From DATEKX01 sp963726785 (lineage in GTDB: Bacteria > Acidobacteriota > Blastocatellia > UBA7656), in NCBI GenBank assembly GCA_963726785.1, contig CAVSDJ010000005.1:119911-183910 (forward strand): a DNA stretch of 64,000 bases, in the 5' to 3' direction. A program made the position numbers and the translations under genes. The notes beneath the pieces are model-generated. The model had not been told where the DNA came from and made no database searches. It saw only the letters and a list, made by a program, of their open reading frames with translations. Below, piece by piece: positions 8,279 through 18,140 of the stretch. Positions within the stretch are counted from its first letter, which is position 1; each line of letters starts with the position of its first letter.

Positions 8279-9691
8279 CTAGCCCGCTTTATTAGCCGCT
8301 GCATACGACGCGGCCAGATCATCGAGCATCTTGCGAAGCTCGCTTTCCGCAAGCCATCGCCCGTTAACCATCACGCCCGCACGCTTCGCTACATTAGCAA
8401 CATCTTTCAGCGGGTTGTCTTCCAGCAAGATCAAGTCCGCGCGCTTGCCTTTTTCAACCGTGCCGAAATCGTTTGCTGCTTTCAAGTAAATTGCGGGATT
8501 GCGCGTGCCTGCTTCCAACACTTGATACGGAGTCAGTCCCGCTTTGATCATCGCCTGCATCTCTCGGTGCAACGAAAATCCCGGCACGCTGAAAAGCTGC
8601 GGCGCATCAGAGCCGAGCATTATCTTTGCCCCGCCATCTTGCAGCGCTTTCAATACGCGGTTGCGCATCGCAAGTAATTTCACACTGCCTTGCGGGTCGC
8701 CATCCTGCTGCAACTGGTTGGTCTTCTGCTGCACCCACTGATTCACCATGCCTGCAGGCACGTATTTAATTTCGGGCCGTTGTTGCTTTAGCGATTCGGC
8801 GCTTTCGCTCGTAAATATCGTTTGCCACAACTCCATCGTTGGAGCATTCCAGGCACCAGCTTGAATCGTCGCAGCAACAAGCATCGGTATCTTTTTTTCA
8901 TCGAGGTTGTAGACGAGCTTTTGCGCTCGCGTCGCTGGGTCTGCATTGCGAATCGGCGAATCGTCCGCTTCCAACGCTTCGATGTAGCCGTCGAGATGTT
9001 CGACCGAAGACTGCTTCGACTTCAATGCGTGCAGCAGCCCAACGTCATTCGGTATGTGCCCGCCGAAAGGCATGCCCAATTGATTAGCTGTGGCGACGAT
9101 TTTGTCATACGCCGCGACCGACAAACCTTCGTGGATTTTTAGAAGATCAAACCCCGCCTGTTTGTGCTCGCGCACTTTTTGCTCGCCCTCTTCGGGATTC
9201 CTTACGCTTTGACCGCTCAACGCAGGCCCGGCGATGTAGAGCCTGGGGCCGAGCAGTTCGCCGCGACTCAAACGGTCGCGCAGAGCCGGGTGATTCGGAA
9301 AGCCGAACATGCCGCGCACCGTCGTCACTCCATTTGCGACGAACAACAGCAGGAACGAGTTTGAGACCTGCTCGCCGAGATTCGGATGCGGCAGGTGCCC
9401 GTGCATCTCTGCCAGTCCCGGCATCAGGTACTTGCCTTTCGCCTGAATCACCGATGCGCCTGCGGGCGCTTTCACTTTATCGGCAGATCCTATCTCAGCG
9501 ATGCGCCCGTCGCGCACGATGACGGTCTGGTTTTTGATTATGCGCTCGCGATCCATCGGAACAACATTCACGCCGACGAATGCGACTGCCTGATTTTTGC
9601 CCGCCTGGTTTTTGTCCGTATCTGTCTGTGCGAATGCAAGGCAGTTAACAGCAATCAATATCGAGGCAAGCAACCACGCTTTGATTTTCAT
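8279..9691 (-). CDS. Secreted amidohydrolase family metallo-enzyme
   Basis: 470 residues with a cleavable signal peptide (MKIKAWLLASILIAVNCLAF, then AQ). The amidohydrolase superfamily fold is shown by the metal motif HGH (His 97 and 99) in MPGLAEMHGHL. Later come LLKIHEG (candidate carbamylated Lys), GGHIPND, EHLDGY and LGSDAPQ (catalytic Asp). The C-terminal ADLILLEDNPL and VMVNGRW close the small beta-sandwich domain. It belongs to the imidazolonepropionase/prolidase-like group often seen in acidobacterial periplasms; the substrate is unknown. It is probably co-transcribed with the beta-lactamase-like gene upstream (about 75 bases away). Confidence 0.88.
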   Translation of the reverse strand: MKIKAWLLASILIAVNCLAFAQTDTDKNQAGKNQAVAFVGVNVVPMDRERIIKNQTVIVRDGRIAEIGSADKVKAPAGASVIQAKGKYLMPGLAEMHGHLPHPNLGEQVSNSFLLLFVANGVTTVRGMFGFPNHPALRDRLSRGELLGPRLYIAGPALSGQSVRNPEEGEQKVREHKQAGFDLLKIHEGLSVAAYDKIVATANQLGMPFGGHIPNDVGLLHALKSKQSSVEHLDGYIEALEADDSPIRNADPATRAQKLVYNLDEKKIPMLVAATIQAGAWNAPTMELWQTIFTSESAESLKQQRPEIKYVPAGMVNQWVQQKTNQLQQDGDPQGSVKLLAMRNRVLKALQDGGAKIMLGSDAPQLFSVPGFSLHREMQAMIKAGLTPYQVLEAGTRNPAIYLKAANDFGTVEKGKRADLILLEDNPLKDVANVAKRAGVMVNGRWLAESELRKMLDDLAASYAAANKAG

Positions 9692-9766
9692 GCAGATGTT
9701 CCCTTGTACAATTGATGTGTTCCACTGGTGTTTAAAAGTTCGTGCACGAACAAGCCTTGTTCAAAA

Positions 9767-11010
9767 TCAACGAGCGACGGCTGTTTTCCTGCTCGTCGCT
9801 TCGCCCATGACTATGCGCGCAATGTCGGCAATGTAGACCCTTAGACTTTTCTTCGGTCTGGCAGAGGCGTCCGTGTTGACTTGAACCGCGATGGCGATTT
9901 TATGGTCAGGAAAGTATTCCATCTCTGACAAGTATCCCGGAAACCAGCCGCCATGCCCGTAACTTGCGCCCCATTCGCTTTGTCTTATTTGAACCGCAAG
10001 GCCGTACTTGTTGCCGCCGCCGCCGCCTCTGCCTCCCTGCGCTTCGACCGGAGTCAGCATTTCATCGAGCGCTTCTTTCTTCAGCACCTTGCCTTCGTAC
10101 AAAGCTTTCGCCCATCGCGCCAGGTCTCCGGCAGTAGAGACGAATCCTCCGCCCGTCCATTCCATCTGCGGATTGATGATGAACTTGCCGTCTATGATCG
10201 TTCGCCCTGCAAAACCGAACGGGCTATCCGGCCTCGAATATCCTGTTATCAAGTCCCGGAATTGTGCGCGAAACGGAAGGCCGCGTATGTTTGAGCGCGA
10301 GCGGTTTCAATATGCGCTTCTCGACTTCGCCATAAAAACTTTTGCCAGTGACGCGCTCGACGACGATTCCGACAACTATGTAGTTGGTGTCTGCGTAAGA
10401 CCAGCCTTGACCAGCGGGAAACAGCGGCTTGGCGTCCAGAACATACGCAACGAGTTCTTCAGGTTTCCACACGCGGTCGGGATTGGCTCGCATTGCTGCG
10501 ATGAAATCTTTGTCAAGCACATGTTCAGGGATGCCGCTCGTGTGATTCATCAGCATTCTGAGCGTTATGTCTTTGGCGTTAGGCAAACGATTGAACCACG
10601 CTTCGCGCCCAAGCCAACGTTCGATCTTTTCATCGAGCTTGAGTTTTCCCTCGTGAACGAGCTGAAGGGTGACTGCCGCAAAGTAAGTCTTCCCGATGCT
10701 ACCGGCAAGCATTAAATCATTGGGCGCAAGCGGCGTTTTGTTCTCGACATCCGCAAGTCCCGACGATACTGATATTGATCTGCCATCGGCGAGAACGAAT
10801 CCGACAGTAATGCCCGGAAGCTCTGCGCTCGTGCGCATCTCGTCGAGTTTCGATTGAACCAGCTTGCGAAGTTCGTCAAGTTCTTTGTCTGTTTTGCGCG
10901 CTGATTCGTAAGCAACAGTGCGATCAAGCCCGCGCGCTTGCTTTGCCTCGAGCAGTAACAAGCATCACGGGCAAGGCAAGCGCAAGCAACAATGAGCAAG
11001 CTCTTTTCAT
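9767..11010 (-). pseudogene. Serine beta-lactamase-like (class C/PBP fold) hydrolase, frameshifted
   Basis: About 410 residues if repaired. The start at 11010 gives a signal peptide MKRACSLLLALALPVML, which is split from the main body by a shift near 10,930. The body carries SIGK (the SxxK nucleophile motif), YADTNY (the YxN motif) and, after a second shift near 10,250, GHGG in the KTG/HGG position. This is the Pfam Beta-lactamase family of esterases and peptidases; antibiotic hydrolysis is not implied. The catalytic residues are intact, so the breaks are probably sequencing errors. Confidence 0.8.
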
Positions 11011-11072
11011 AAACGACTCCTTCAGTTGATAAATATTTCGAGACTTAAAACTTGATTTGGAAGTCCCGTCAG

Positions 11073-11204
11073 GGACGACCTGTCTATAGTATCGGCATCC
11101 GTAATATTTTCTGTAGCTCCGTAGGAGCGACCTCGTGATTGTAAGGTTGCTCCTACGGAGCTACGAATTACTTTTCCCGATTTCGACTATAGACAGGTCG
11201 TTCC
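11073..11204. repeat. Nested inverted repeat
   Basis: The outer arms pair GACGACCTGTCTATAGT (from 11075) with ACTATAGACAGGTCGTTC (from 11186). The inner arms pair TAGCTCCGTAGGAGCGACC (from 11114) with its near-complement GGTTGCTCCTACGGAGCTA (from 11144). It lies between the two minus-strand genes at 9767 and 11278 and has no coding content. Confidence 0.8.
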
Positions 11205-11277
11205 TACGGAGCTTCATTCTAAATAGCCTCTTAAATCTAACTTCTCATCACAGGCTGCCGGAAATCAAAGGGAACCA

Positions 11278-12507
11278 TCATTGCTGTTTGAGCCGCCTTA
11301 ACTTCGCGTTTGCGCTGTCTCGAATGCCATTCCTCAACTGCTCGTTGAGATTCGAATCGCTTGATATCTTCTCCAATGCCTTCTCCGCGTTTTGAATGGC
11401 AAGCTCGCGGTTGCCGTCCGCTTCATAAGCATCGGCCAGACTGTCATAAACATTCGCGGAGTTCGGGTACGCCGCGACGTTCAGCTTGAGGACTTCGATG
11501 GCCGCTTTCGCTTTTTGAGCTTGCAAGAGTTGATAGCCTATCAAGTTGACAGAGTTCTCTCGAAACAATACGTCATCGGGATTGGCTTTCTTCGCCGCAT
11601 CAAATTCCTGCAATGCTTTTTGCAGGCTTTGATTGTTTATTAAAGCTATAAACCTTCCGCCGGTCAGAAGGCGCGTCGTCTGGTAAGACGCATCTTTTTG
11701 AGAAAGGTGAAATTTGATGAAGCTGATCGTTTGTTTTATCACTTCGCGCGATTCGTCCGTGTCGTCCATCAGATCGAATGCATGCCGCCCGTTGACATAA
11801 TTCACCACAGTCAGCGGAACGTCTTCGGTAAGAGCGGCTCTTACAAAGTTATCAATTCCGGCATTGAGCTGCGGCATATCGCGCCCGGCTCTCGCAAAGA
11901 ATATCGGAACATCGTTTCGCATCGAAGGCACATTTGCAGCCCCGTAATAAACGACTGCGCAGCGAATGTAATTGCGCTCCGCCTGCATCACGAGCGGCAG
12001 GGCGACTCTGACGTTTGCTGAACACGACCACAAACATATGTTGTTTTCATCCACCTTCAGCAACGCGGCATTTTTGCGAACGTACTCGATCAACTCCCGG
12101 CTGTCTGTGTCAGGGTCTGACGGCCTGGCTTCGTAACTGATCGCGACGAACCCGGAAGCCGCCATCAGTTTTGGCCAGCAGGTATACTGGCCCCACTCTT
12201 TCACTTTCGCCATCTGCGGCGGGTCGCCCACGCCGTTGATGAAGATGACTAGAGGCAATCGCGCGTCGTCCTTCATGCCTGCGGGGTAGTACGCGTCCAA
12301 CTTCAGCGCAGTGCCGTTTGCAGTTTTGTAAGTAATATCGCGTTTAACGCTCGCGTCGTCCATGCCTGGGAGTCTATAAACCACAGGTCTTTTTAGCGGG
12401 TCTTGTTGTTGTTGCTGGCTTGCGACAAGCTCGCGTGATATCAAGAGAAGAATGAACAGGCTGGCGATTGCCGTTGCTGCCTGAAATGCAAAGCGATGGC
12501 GACTCAT
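11278..12507 (-). CDS. Secreted alpha/beta hydrolase with C-terminal TPR repeats
   Basis: 409 residues with an N-terminal signal or anchor (hydrophobic stretch about residues 10-28). Residues about 60-270 look like a dienelactone/BD-FAE type hydrolase (LKLDAYYPAG, LPLVIFINGVG). The nucleophile elbow reads LWSCSANVR, an atypical Ser-Cys-Ser-Ala-Asn in place of GxSxG. NGRHAFDLMDD carries the likely catalytic His. Residues about 285-400 contain tetratricopeptide-like repeats (ANPDDVLFRENSVNLIGYQL, YPNSANVYDSLADAYEADGN). The substrate is unknown. It is divergent from the peptidase at 12798. Confidence 0.8.
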   Translation of the reverse strand: MSRHRFAFQAATAIASLFILLLISRELVASQQQQQDPLKRPVVYRLPGMDDASVKRDITYKTANGTALKLDAYYPAGMKDDARLPLVIFINGVGDPPQMAKVKEWGQYTCWPKLMAASGFVAISYEARPSDPDTDSRELIEYVRKNAALLKVDENNICLWSCSANVRVALPLVMQAERNYIRCAVVYYGAANVPSMRNDVPIFFARAGRDMPQLNAGIDNFVRAALTEDVPLTVVNYVNGRHAFDLMDDTDESREVIKQTISFIKFHLSQKDASYQTTRLLTGGRFIALINNQSLQKALQEFDAAKKANPDDVLFRENSVNLIGYQLLQAQKAKAAIEVLKLNVAAYPNSANVYDSLADAYEADGNRELAIQNAEKALEKISSDSNLNEQLRNGIRDSANAKLRRLKQQ

Positions 12508-12797
12508 ACTTTGATTCCTCCGTCGTGAGTTGCCGGAAATTAAGCGAGCTTCCGGCAGGCAGGTAAGTGTAATTCCACTGTGGCTGAAAACCCAGACGGC
12601 CTGCCTATTTTAAGCGACGCGCTCAGGCGATAAAGCCTGTCGTGACGAAACGGCCCGATGTTGTGACGAAACGGCCTTTGACAGGGACGAAATATTCCAA
12701 CGGGCAGGCTCAACTCAAAGCAGACTGACACAGGGGCGAGAAGCAGTTATTATAGAACGACTGACCGCGCAAAGATTCTTTAACAAGGGAGAAACGG

Positions 12798-14042
12798 ATG
12801 AGTATTGATCGCAGAAACTTCATGAAATTTACGGCTATGTCGGCGCTCGCGCTCTCGATGGATGCGAAAGAAATTCTCGGAGATGACGGTAAACCAATTG
12901 AGAATATGGCCAAACAGGGCAAGCCCATCACGCGCGAAGAATACTTACAGCGGCAGGAGACTGCGCGGCGTTATATGCGCGAAGCCGGGCTTTCTGCCAT
13001 CTTTATGACTGGCGGTTCGAGCTTGAGTTATTTCACAGGCGCTCAATGGGGCATCAGCGAGCGATTGTTTGCGATGGTCTTTCCAGAAAAAGGCGAGATG
13101 GCTTACGTCACTCCTGCTTTCGAGCGGGACCGCGCGCTTGAGCAGATCAAGTTCGGCTCGGACGTTCGCACGTGGGAAGAAGACGAAAGCCCTTACAATC
13201 TGGTCGCGGCGATACTCAAAGATCGCGGCATAGCCACTGGCAAGCTCGGAATAGAAGAGACCGTGAATTATCGTTTCTCTGACGGCGTAGCTAAGTCTGC
13301 GCCCGCCGTGATGCTCGCGAGCGCGGACGCTGTGACTGCGCGATGTCGTCGAATCAAGTCCGCGCATGAAATCGAGCTTATGCGACTCGCCAATCAGCTC
13401 ACGCTCAAGGCTTATGAGATTGCGCTCAAGTCGCTCAGCGAAGGGATGACGCATTATGAACTGGGAGCGAAAATCGCACAGGCTCACCAACAACTCGGAG
13501 CGCAAGGCGGCGCGCTGGTCCTCTTCGGCAAGTATTCAGCTTTGCCGCACGGCACTGTGACGCCGCAAAAACTCCGCGAAGGTGACACTGTTTTAATTGA
13601 TGGCGGGTGTGACGTGCTCGGCTACAAATCCGACATCACTCGAACGACTGTTTTCGGCAAGCCCAGCGAGCGACAGCGCAGCCTGTGGGAGATAGAGAAG
13701 CGAGCGCAAGCGGCGGCGCTGAAAGCCGCTCGCCCCGGCGCGGCGTGCGAAGACGTAGACGCGGCTGCGCGAAAGGTGATAGTGGATGCGGGATTCGGAC
13801 CGGGCTATAAGTATTTCACGCATCGAGTCGGGCACGGCATAGGAATGGACGGCCACGAGTGGACTTATCTGGTGCGAGGCAATAAAACGAAGCTCGAACC
13901 GGGAATGACTTTCAGCGACGAGCCGGGCATTTACATCCCCGGCGAAATCGGCGTGCGACTCGAAGACATAATGGCGATAACAGAGAACGGCGCGGAGTTG
14001 CTAACAGGCCAAGCACCGTCAATCGAGCAACCATTTAATTGA
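12798..14042 (+). CDS. M24 family Xaa-Pro peptidase, probable Tat substrate
   Basis: 414 residues of the aminopeptidase P/prolidase type, which removes N-terminal residues before proline or cleaves Xaa-Pro dipeptides. A creatinase-like N domain (about 45-180) is followed by the pita-bread domain. All five metal ligands are visible: Asp 268 (LIDGGCDV), Asp 279 (SDITRTT), His 346 (HRVGHGIGMDGHE), Glu 375 (DEPGIY) and Glu 389 (RLEDI). The N-terminus SIDRRNFMKF resembles a Tat motif, but the following hydrophobic stretch is short, so export is only likely. AAGGGAGAAA precedes the ATG. Confidence 0.9.
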   Translation: MSIDRRNFMKFTAMSALALSMDAKEILGDDGKPIENMAKQGKPITREEYLQRQETARRYMREAGLSAIFMTGGSSLSYFTGAQWGISERLFAMVFPEKGEMAYVTPAFERDRALEQIKFGSDVRTWEEDESPYNLVAAILKDRGIATGKLGIEETVNYRFSDGVAKSAPAVMLASADAVTARCRRIKSAHEIELMRLANQLTLKAYEIALKSLSEGMTHYELGAKIAQAHQQLGAQGGALVLFGKYSALPHGTVTPQKLREGDTVLIDGGCDVLGYKSDITRTTVFGKPSERQRSLWEIEKRAQAAALKAARPGAACEDVDAAARKVIVDAGFGPGYKYFTHRVGHGIGMDGHEWTYLVRGNKTKLEPGMTFSDEPGIYIPGEIGVRLEDIMAITENGAELLTGQAPSIEQPFN

Positions 14043-14076
14043 GGCCTGTGCAAAAATCAGAAAAAATAAAGTCTTT

Positions 14077-14272
14077 GCCGCGTAGCGGCTATTGAATTTA
14101 GCCCGGTCTTTCAAGGCCGGGACGACTTCGATCCTGACCCCTTCTTCGTCGCGTGAGCGACGATTGAATTTAACCGCACGCCTCAACCGTCGCTCGCGCG
14201 ACGTGAATTATACAACTGTCTGCTTACCGTGCCTTAAAAGACACGGCTAAAATCAATAGCCGCTACGCGGCA
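14077..14272. repeat. Nested intergenic palindrome, family A, second copy
   Basis: It shares modules with 1649-1823. The outer GCCGCGTAGCGGCTATTGA pairs with its complement near 14,254-14,272. Inside are GTCGCGTGAGCGACGATTGA and CGTCGCTCGCGCGACGTGA near 14,149 and 14,188, and a GACACGGCTAAAAT segment corresponding to the middle module. The GCCCGGTCTTTCAAGGCC piece is an extra module not seen in the first copy. It is located between convergent genes. Confidence 0.8.
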
Positions 14273-14344
14273 GTAGAACAAACCTAGCCGAGATTTTTCC
14301 GAGCCGAGATTTTTGCGCACGCTCCATTTAATTGAACGACCGCT

Positions 14345-15877
14345 TTAGTTTTGACTTTCCGCCTCGTCCATCCAGTCGCTCGACAGTTGGCGTTTGTAAT
14401 CAAACCCACTGCGGCGGCCTTCCCATCTGCCTATCGCGTACAGCACAGTGCCAACCGCAATCCACAATACCAGAAGTTGCCAGACAGCGAGGCCGCGCTG
14501 GTCGGGCAAAAGGCTCTTTTGTTTATTCAGATTGCTGGCGATTATCGAGAACGCAAGATAGCCCATCGAAACAACAGAGATAGTCCCGAACAGCGCCAAC
14601 AGTGATGGCCGAAGTCGAAAGCGTGCCTTTTGGTAAAGCTCAGGTCTGACGAATGGCAATGCAACAAGCGATGCGCTGTGCAGCGCGTAATAGAAAAATA
14701 TAGCGACCAGAACTACGTCGAGGACGTATTTAAAACTCTTCGTCCATAGCAATACGAGCGCGATTAGGATGTTGACGACAAGGCTGATCCACGGAGTGCG
14801 AAATCGCTCACTCACACGCGCAAGCTTGCGAGGCAGCAAGCGGTCTTCGCCAAGGATGTACAGTATGCGCGAGGGAACGAAGAGCGTAGCATTCAAGCTG
14901 GTCGTAAACGCCATCAAAGCTCCAATCGTTACCACAGCGCCGCCCCACGCAGGCAGGAAGCGATGCGCCGCATCCGACATCGCGTAACTGGATTCAGCCA
15001 GTTCCTGATAAGGCATGACGCCAAAGGCCACAACCGACATCAGGACAAAGATCACCATCGAAATCAGTATGCCGTTGATGAAGATCACGGGAAGCGAGCG
15101 GCGCGCTTCTTTCGTCTCGCCTGCTGTCTGCGCCAGGCTCTCGAATCCTGCATACGAGAAAAAAAGCGGAGGCAGCGCGGCGAGAAATCCTTGCTCGCCT
15201 TCGGGCGTGCTCGTCGCCCAGAATCCATAAGGGAATAGCGGTGAGAAATTATTCCAATCAATTGCAAACAAGCCCGGCAAGACGAGTATGACCACAGCCA
15301 CGCACAGCAATACGAACATCGCCGTCTGTAGCCATCCGTAAAACTTCACTCCCATCAAATGAAACACGAAGAAGAACAGTAGCGAGAGCGTAGCTATGCA
15401 AGCTTCGCCCAGGCTCGGCCCTGCCGTGAAGCTGGCAGCCAGCGACTGGCCGAACGGCAAGACCTGCGCGAATGCTTGATCCATGTTCGGGTAAAAAAAT
15501 TTCAGGTACTTTCCGAATGATGTAGAGAGGATGACGAGCGCGCCGATATAGGCTATCCACTTCAACCATAGCGCAATGAAGCCCAGGTAGTAACTGCCCG
15601 TAGTGCGCGATATGTGCGTGTAAGCATCACCGGGTCTTGTGCCGAGCGGCGTTGATAAATAAACCGAGTAAGCGATGGCCGTCGCAAGTATGATCGGGGC
15701 GAGCGCGATATAACCGAGCGGCACGGAAGGCCCGGCAATTTTCCCCTGTTCTCCGGTGACTACGAAAATCCCTGAGCCGATCAGTATGCCTATGATAGTG
15801 GCATAGCTTTCGAGTTTGTTGAGGTCGCGTTTTAACTCAACTTTTTTCGGATCGTTTTGTTCTGCGGCTGTAGCCAA
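14345..15877 (-). CDS. APC family amino acid permease
   Basis: 510 residues with about 12 hydrophobic helices. The first helix carries GILIGSGIFVVTGEQGKIAG, the APC substrate/ion-binding signature, and EDRLLPRKLARVS matches the loop near helix 8. It belongs to the amino acid/polyamine/organocation superfamily in the inner membrane. It is on the same strand as the kynurenine genes 16,062-19,470, from which it is separated by a palindromic repeat, so tryptophan or a related amino acid is a plausible but unproven substrate. Confidence 0.88.
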   Translation of the reverse strand: MATAAEQNDPKKVELKRDLNKLESYATIIGILIGSGIFVVTGEQGKIAGPSVPLGYIALAPIILATAIAYSVYLSTPLGTRPGDAYTHISRTTGSYYLGFIALWLKWIAYIGALVILSTSFGKYLKFFYPNMDQAFAQVLPFGQSLAASFTAGPSLGEACIATLSLLFFFVFHLMGVKFYGWLQTAMFVLLCVAVVILVLPGLFAIDWNNFSPLFPYGFWATSTPEGEQGFLAALPPLFFSYAGFESLAQTAGETKEARRSLPVIFINGILISMVIFVLMSVVAFGVMPYQELAESSYAMSDAAHRFLPAWGGAVVTIGALMAFTTSLNATLFVPSRILYILGEDRLLPRKLARVSERFRTPWISLVVNILIALVLLWTKSFKYVLDVVLVAIFFYYALHSASLVALPFVRPELYQKARFRLRPSLLALFGTISVVSMGYLAFSIIASNLNKQKSLLPDQRGLAVWQLLVLWIAVGTVLYAIGRWEGRRSGFDYKRQLSSDWMDEAESQN

Positions 15878-15899
15878 TTGAAATCTTACCTTTAATCAA

Positions 15900-16036
15900 T
15901 TCACCGCAGAGGCGCAGAGAGAGCAGAAGAAATGATGAACGATGAACAATGAACGATGAATTAAGAGTCTCTATTCAGTTCATCATTCATCATTCCGCAT
16001 TCATCGTTTCTTCTGCTCTCTGCGCCTCTGCGGTGA
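15900..16036. repeat. Palindromic element, CGCAGAGG/GATGAAC family
   Basis: TTCACCGCAGAGGCGCAGAG at the left end is matched by its complement at the right end. Inside, runs of ATGAACGATGAA-type units face TTCATCATTCATC-type units. It forms one long imperfect hairpin between the kynureninase stop and the permease start. Related copies are at 18141, 21442, 41169, 41918 and 44491. Confidence 0.85.
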
Positions 16037-16061
16037 ACTATCTTTATCCTTATATGCCAAC

Positions 16062-17249
16062 TCAATGCGCGGAGACTGCGGAGTGTTGTTCGTATGCTTT
16101 CGTCTCCAGAATCTGCTTGATCTCTCGGACGGTCAATTCAAGCTCTTCGTCTTTCGAGTAGAAATGCGGCGCGACTCGGATGCCTGCGCCGGGACGATAG
16201 TCAACCAGAAAATCTCTTCGCAAAAGCTCCGCCGTCACTTGCTGCCCGTGCGGCACATCAATCACAACAGTCCCGCCACGCTCCGAAACATTTTTCGGGC
16301 AGTTCACTTTGAAGCCTGCGTCTTCGGCAATCTCGATCAGCCGCGTCGTCTGCCTTATGGATTTCTCTCGAATCTTTTCGACGCCGACTTCGTTGATTAT
16401 CTCGTAGCCGGACATCGCGGCGTACATTCCCGGCACGTTCGGCGAGCCGTTCAAAAAGCGATAGATGTTATCGGCGTAATCATTCGGTCCCGTCTCGAAC
16501 GCGAACGGGTGTTTGTGCGCAAGCCAGCCCGTAAGTCGCGGCTCAAGCTGCGGCCACAAATCGCGGCACACGTAAAGGTATCCCGCGCCCGGCCCGCCGC
16601 ATAGCCACTTCACCGACCCGCCCGTCGCGAAATCAAGCCCGACCTCTCGAACGTTGATCGGCACAGTACCTGCCGATTGATAGATGTCTGCAACGACCAT
16701 TGCGCCTACTTCGTGAGCGCGTTCGGTGATGGCTTTGATGTCTTGAATGAACGAGCTTCTGAAAATTACGTGCGAGACGCTGACAAGCAATGTCTCTTCG
16801 TCAATAGCTTCGAGCATTCGCTCAAGCGGGACCGTGATGCCATCGTCCGAAGGCACGGTCACCAGTCGCGCGCCGTCTTGAACGAGCGCGTTATAGATGT
16901 AAAGATTCGACGGAAAGTTCAAACTTTCAGAGACGATCTTATTGCGTTTGCCTTCTGAAAAGCTGAAGCAGGAATTGATTATTGACTGGCAGATGGAAAC
17001 GTTCTGATGCATCACCACCTCGCCCTCGCCCGCGCCGATGATCCTGCCTATAAGGTCGCCAACAGTCGTGGGCATCATCCACCAGCCTTCTTCCCATGAG
17101 CGGATTCCGCGCGTGGCCCACATGTCTGCGTACTCTTGCAAACGGTCGCGCGTGCGGCGCGGCATTGCGCCGAGCGAGTGAGAGATCATATAAACAGTGT
17201 TGTCCAGTATTGGAAATTCTTTTCGCCAATCAAGAAGTTCATCCATCAT
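16062..17249 (-). CDS. kynU: Kynureninase-type PLP enzyme
   Basis: 395 residues of the class V aminotransferase fold. Kynureninase splits L-kynurenine into anthranilate and alanine. Visible features are an N-terminal FPILDNTVYMISHSLGAMP, the PLP-binding VVADIYQSAGTVPI segment, and the Schiff-base lysine in GGSVKWLCGGPGAGYLY. GGAGGTGAT lies immediately upstream of tandem ATGs at 17244-17249. It starts 13 bases after the tryptophan dioxygenase stop, and that pairing is the main reason for preferring kynureninase over other class V enzymes. A kynurenine formamidase, the step between the two, is not in the window. Confidence 0.85.
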   Translation of the reverse strand: MMDELLDWRKEFPILDNTVYMISHSLGAMPRRTRDRLQEYADMWATRGIRSWEEGWWMMPTTVGDLIGRIIGAGEGEVVMHQNVSICQSIINSCFSFSEGKRNKIVSESLNFPSNLYIYNALVQDGARLVTVPSDDGITVPLERMLEAIDEETLLVSVSHVIFRSSFIQDIKAITERAHEVGAMVVADIYQSAGTVPINVREVGLDFATGGSVKWLCGGPGAGYLYVCRDLWPQLEPRLTGWLAHKHPFAFETGPNDYADNIYRFLNGSPNVPGMYAAMSGYEIINEVGVEKIREKSIRQTTRLIEIAEDAGFKVNCPKNVSERGGTVVIDVPHGQQVTAELLRRDFLVDYRPGAGIRVAPHFYSKDEELELTVREIKQILETKAYEQHSAVSAH

Positions 17250-17262
17250 AAATCACCTCCGA

Positions 17263-18135
17263 TTATCGGCCTGCTCCGGTTACAGGGCAGCCGCCGCTCG
17301 TATTGCCCAGATAATTTCTCAACTCCCAGAGTTCCGGGAAGAACTTTCGCTCAACCGTCTTCTTCAAATAAGTCGCGCCTTCGCTCCCGCCCGTTCCACT
17401 CTTGTCGCCTATCATCCGCTCGACCATCTTGATATGCCTGAGCCGCCATAGCGACAACATCTCGTCATACTCAATCAAACTCTCAGCGAGCAGGAACAGG
17501 TCGTAGTGGCGCTCTGCGTCCTGATAGATTCGCAACAACTCGCGTATGCGCTGTTCGTGCGCAGTGTCGCGGCCTTCGCTCCCCTGACCGTTGTTTGAAC
17601 TAACAGGCAGATTGAAGCCGCGCCGTCTGAGCATATCGTAAAACGCATCGCCGAGCGAAGGCTGATTTAGTCGCGCTTCGAGGCGCGCACGCTCTTCAGA
17701 GTCTTGCTCGTACCCCTTGAGGTGGCGGGCATCTTTCAGACCCGAGATGTATTCCAGCTCACGAAACTGATGTGATTGAAACCCGCTGGCGGGCATTAGA
17801 TGATCGCGGAAAGCGAGGAAGTCCATCGGCGTCATCGTCTCTAGTATTGCGACCTGGCTTACAAGCACGCGCTCGATTTCTATGCAACGCCGAAGCAGGC
17901 GATGCGCGGCGAGTGGCTCGTCTCTGTTGAGCCGCTCGATGATCGCATCAAGCTCGTGCAAAAGTTGCTTGAACCAAAGCTCGTAAACCTGGTGAATGAT
18001 GATAAACAGCGTCTCGTCATGCTGCGGCGGAGCAGAGTGCAGGCGCTGAAGCGAAGTCAAATCACGCACTCTGAGATACCCGCCGTAAGTAAGCCGCTCT
18101 TCATCCTCTCTGGGTGGCAAACCAAATGACATCAT
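17263..18135 (-). CDS. kynA: Tryptophan 2,3-dioxygenase
   Basis: 290 residues of the heme-dependent dioxygenase that opens the indole ring of L-tryptophan to N-formylkynurenine. Family motifs are clear: LTYGGYLRVRDLTSLQ, QHDETLFIIIHQVYELWFKQ, FLAFRDHLMPASGFQSHQFR and YDEMLSLWRLRHIKMVERMI (heme-ligand His region), followed by GTGGSEGATYLKKT near the C-terminus. GGAG is placed before the ATG. It is directly upstream of kynureninase, consistent with a tryptophan degradation operon. A palindromic repeat (18141-18222) separates it from the enoyl-CoA hydratase gene. Confidence 0.95.
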   Translation of the reverse strand: MMSFGLPPREDEERLTYGGYLRVRDLTSLQRLHSAPPQHDETLFIIIHQVYELWFKQLLHELDAIIERLNRDEPLAAHRLLRRCIEIERVLVSQVAILETMTPMDFLAFRDHLMPASGFQSHQFRELEYISGLKDARHLKGYEQDSEERARLEARLNQPSLGDAFYDMLRRRGFNLPVSSNNGQGSEGRDTAHEQRIRELLRIYQDAERHYDLFLLAESLIEYDEMLSLWRLRHIKMVERMIGDKSGTGGSEGATYLKKTVERKFFPELWELRNYLGNTSGGCPVTGAGR

Positions 18136-18140
18136 TACTC

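Noticed and set aside
9767..11010. Antibiotic-resistance beta-lactamase of class C
   Set aside because: The SxxK, YxN and HGG motifs are shared by many esterases and peptidases of the same fold; nothing specific to AmpC is visible.
12590..12700. GTGACGAAACGGCC direct repeats in the 12.5-12.8 kb spacer as a regulator binding array
   Set aside because: Only two to three imperfect copies, not positioned relative to a recognisable promoter; too little to support.
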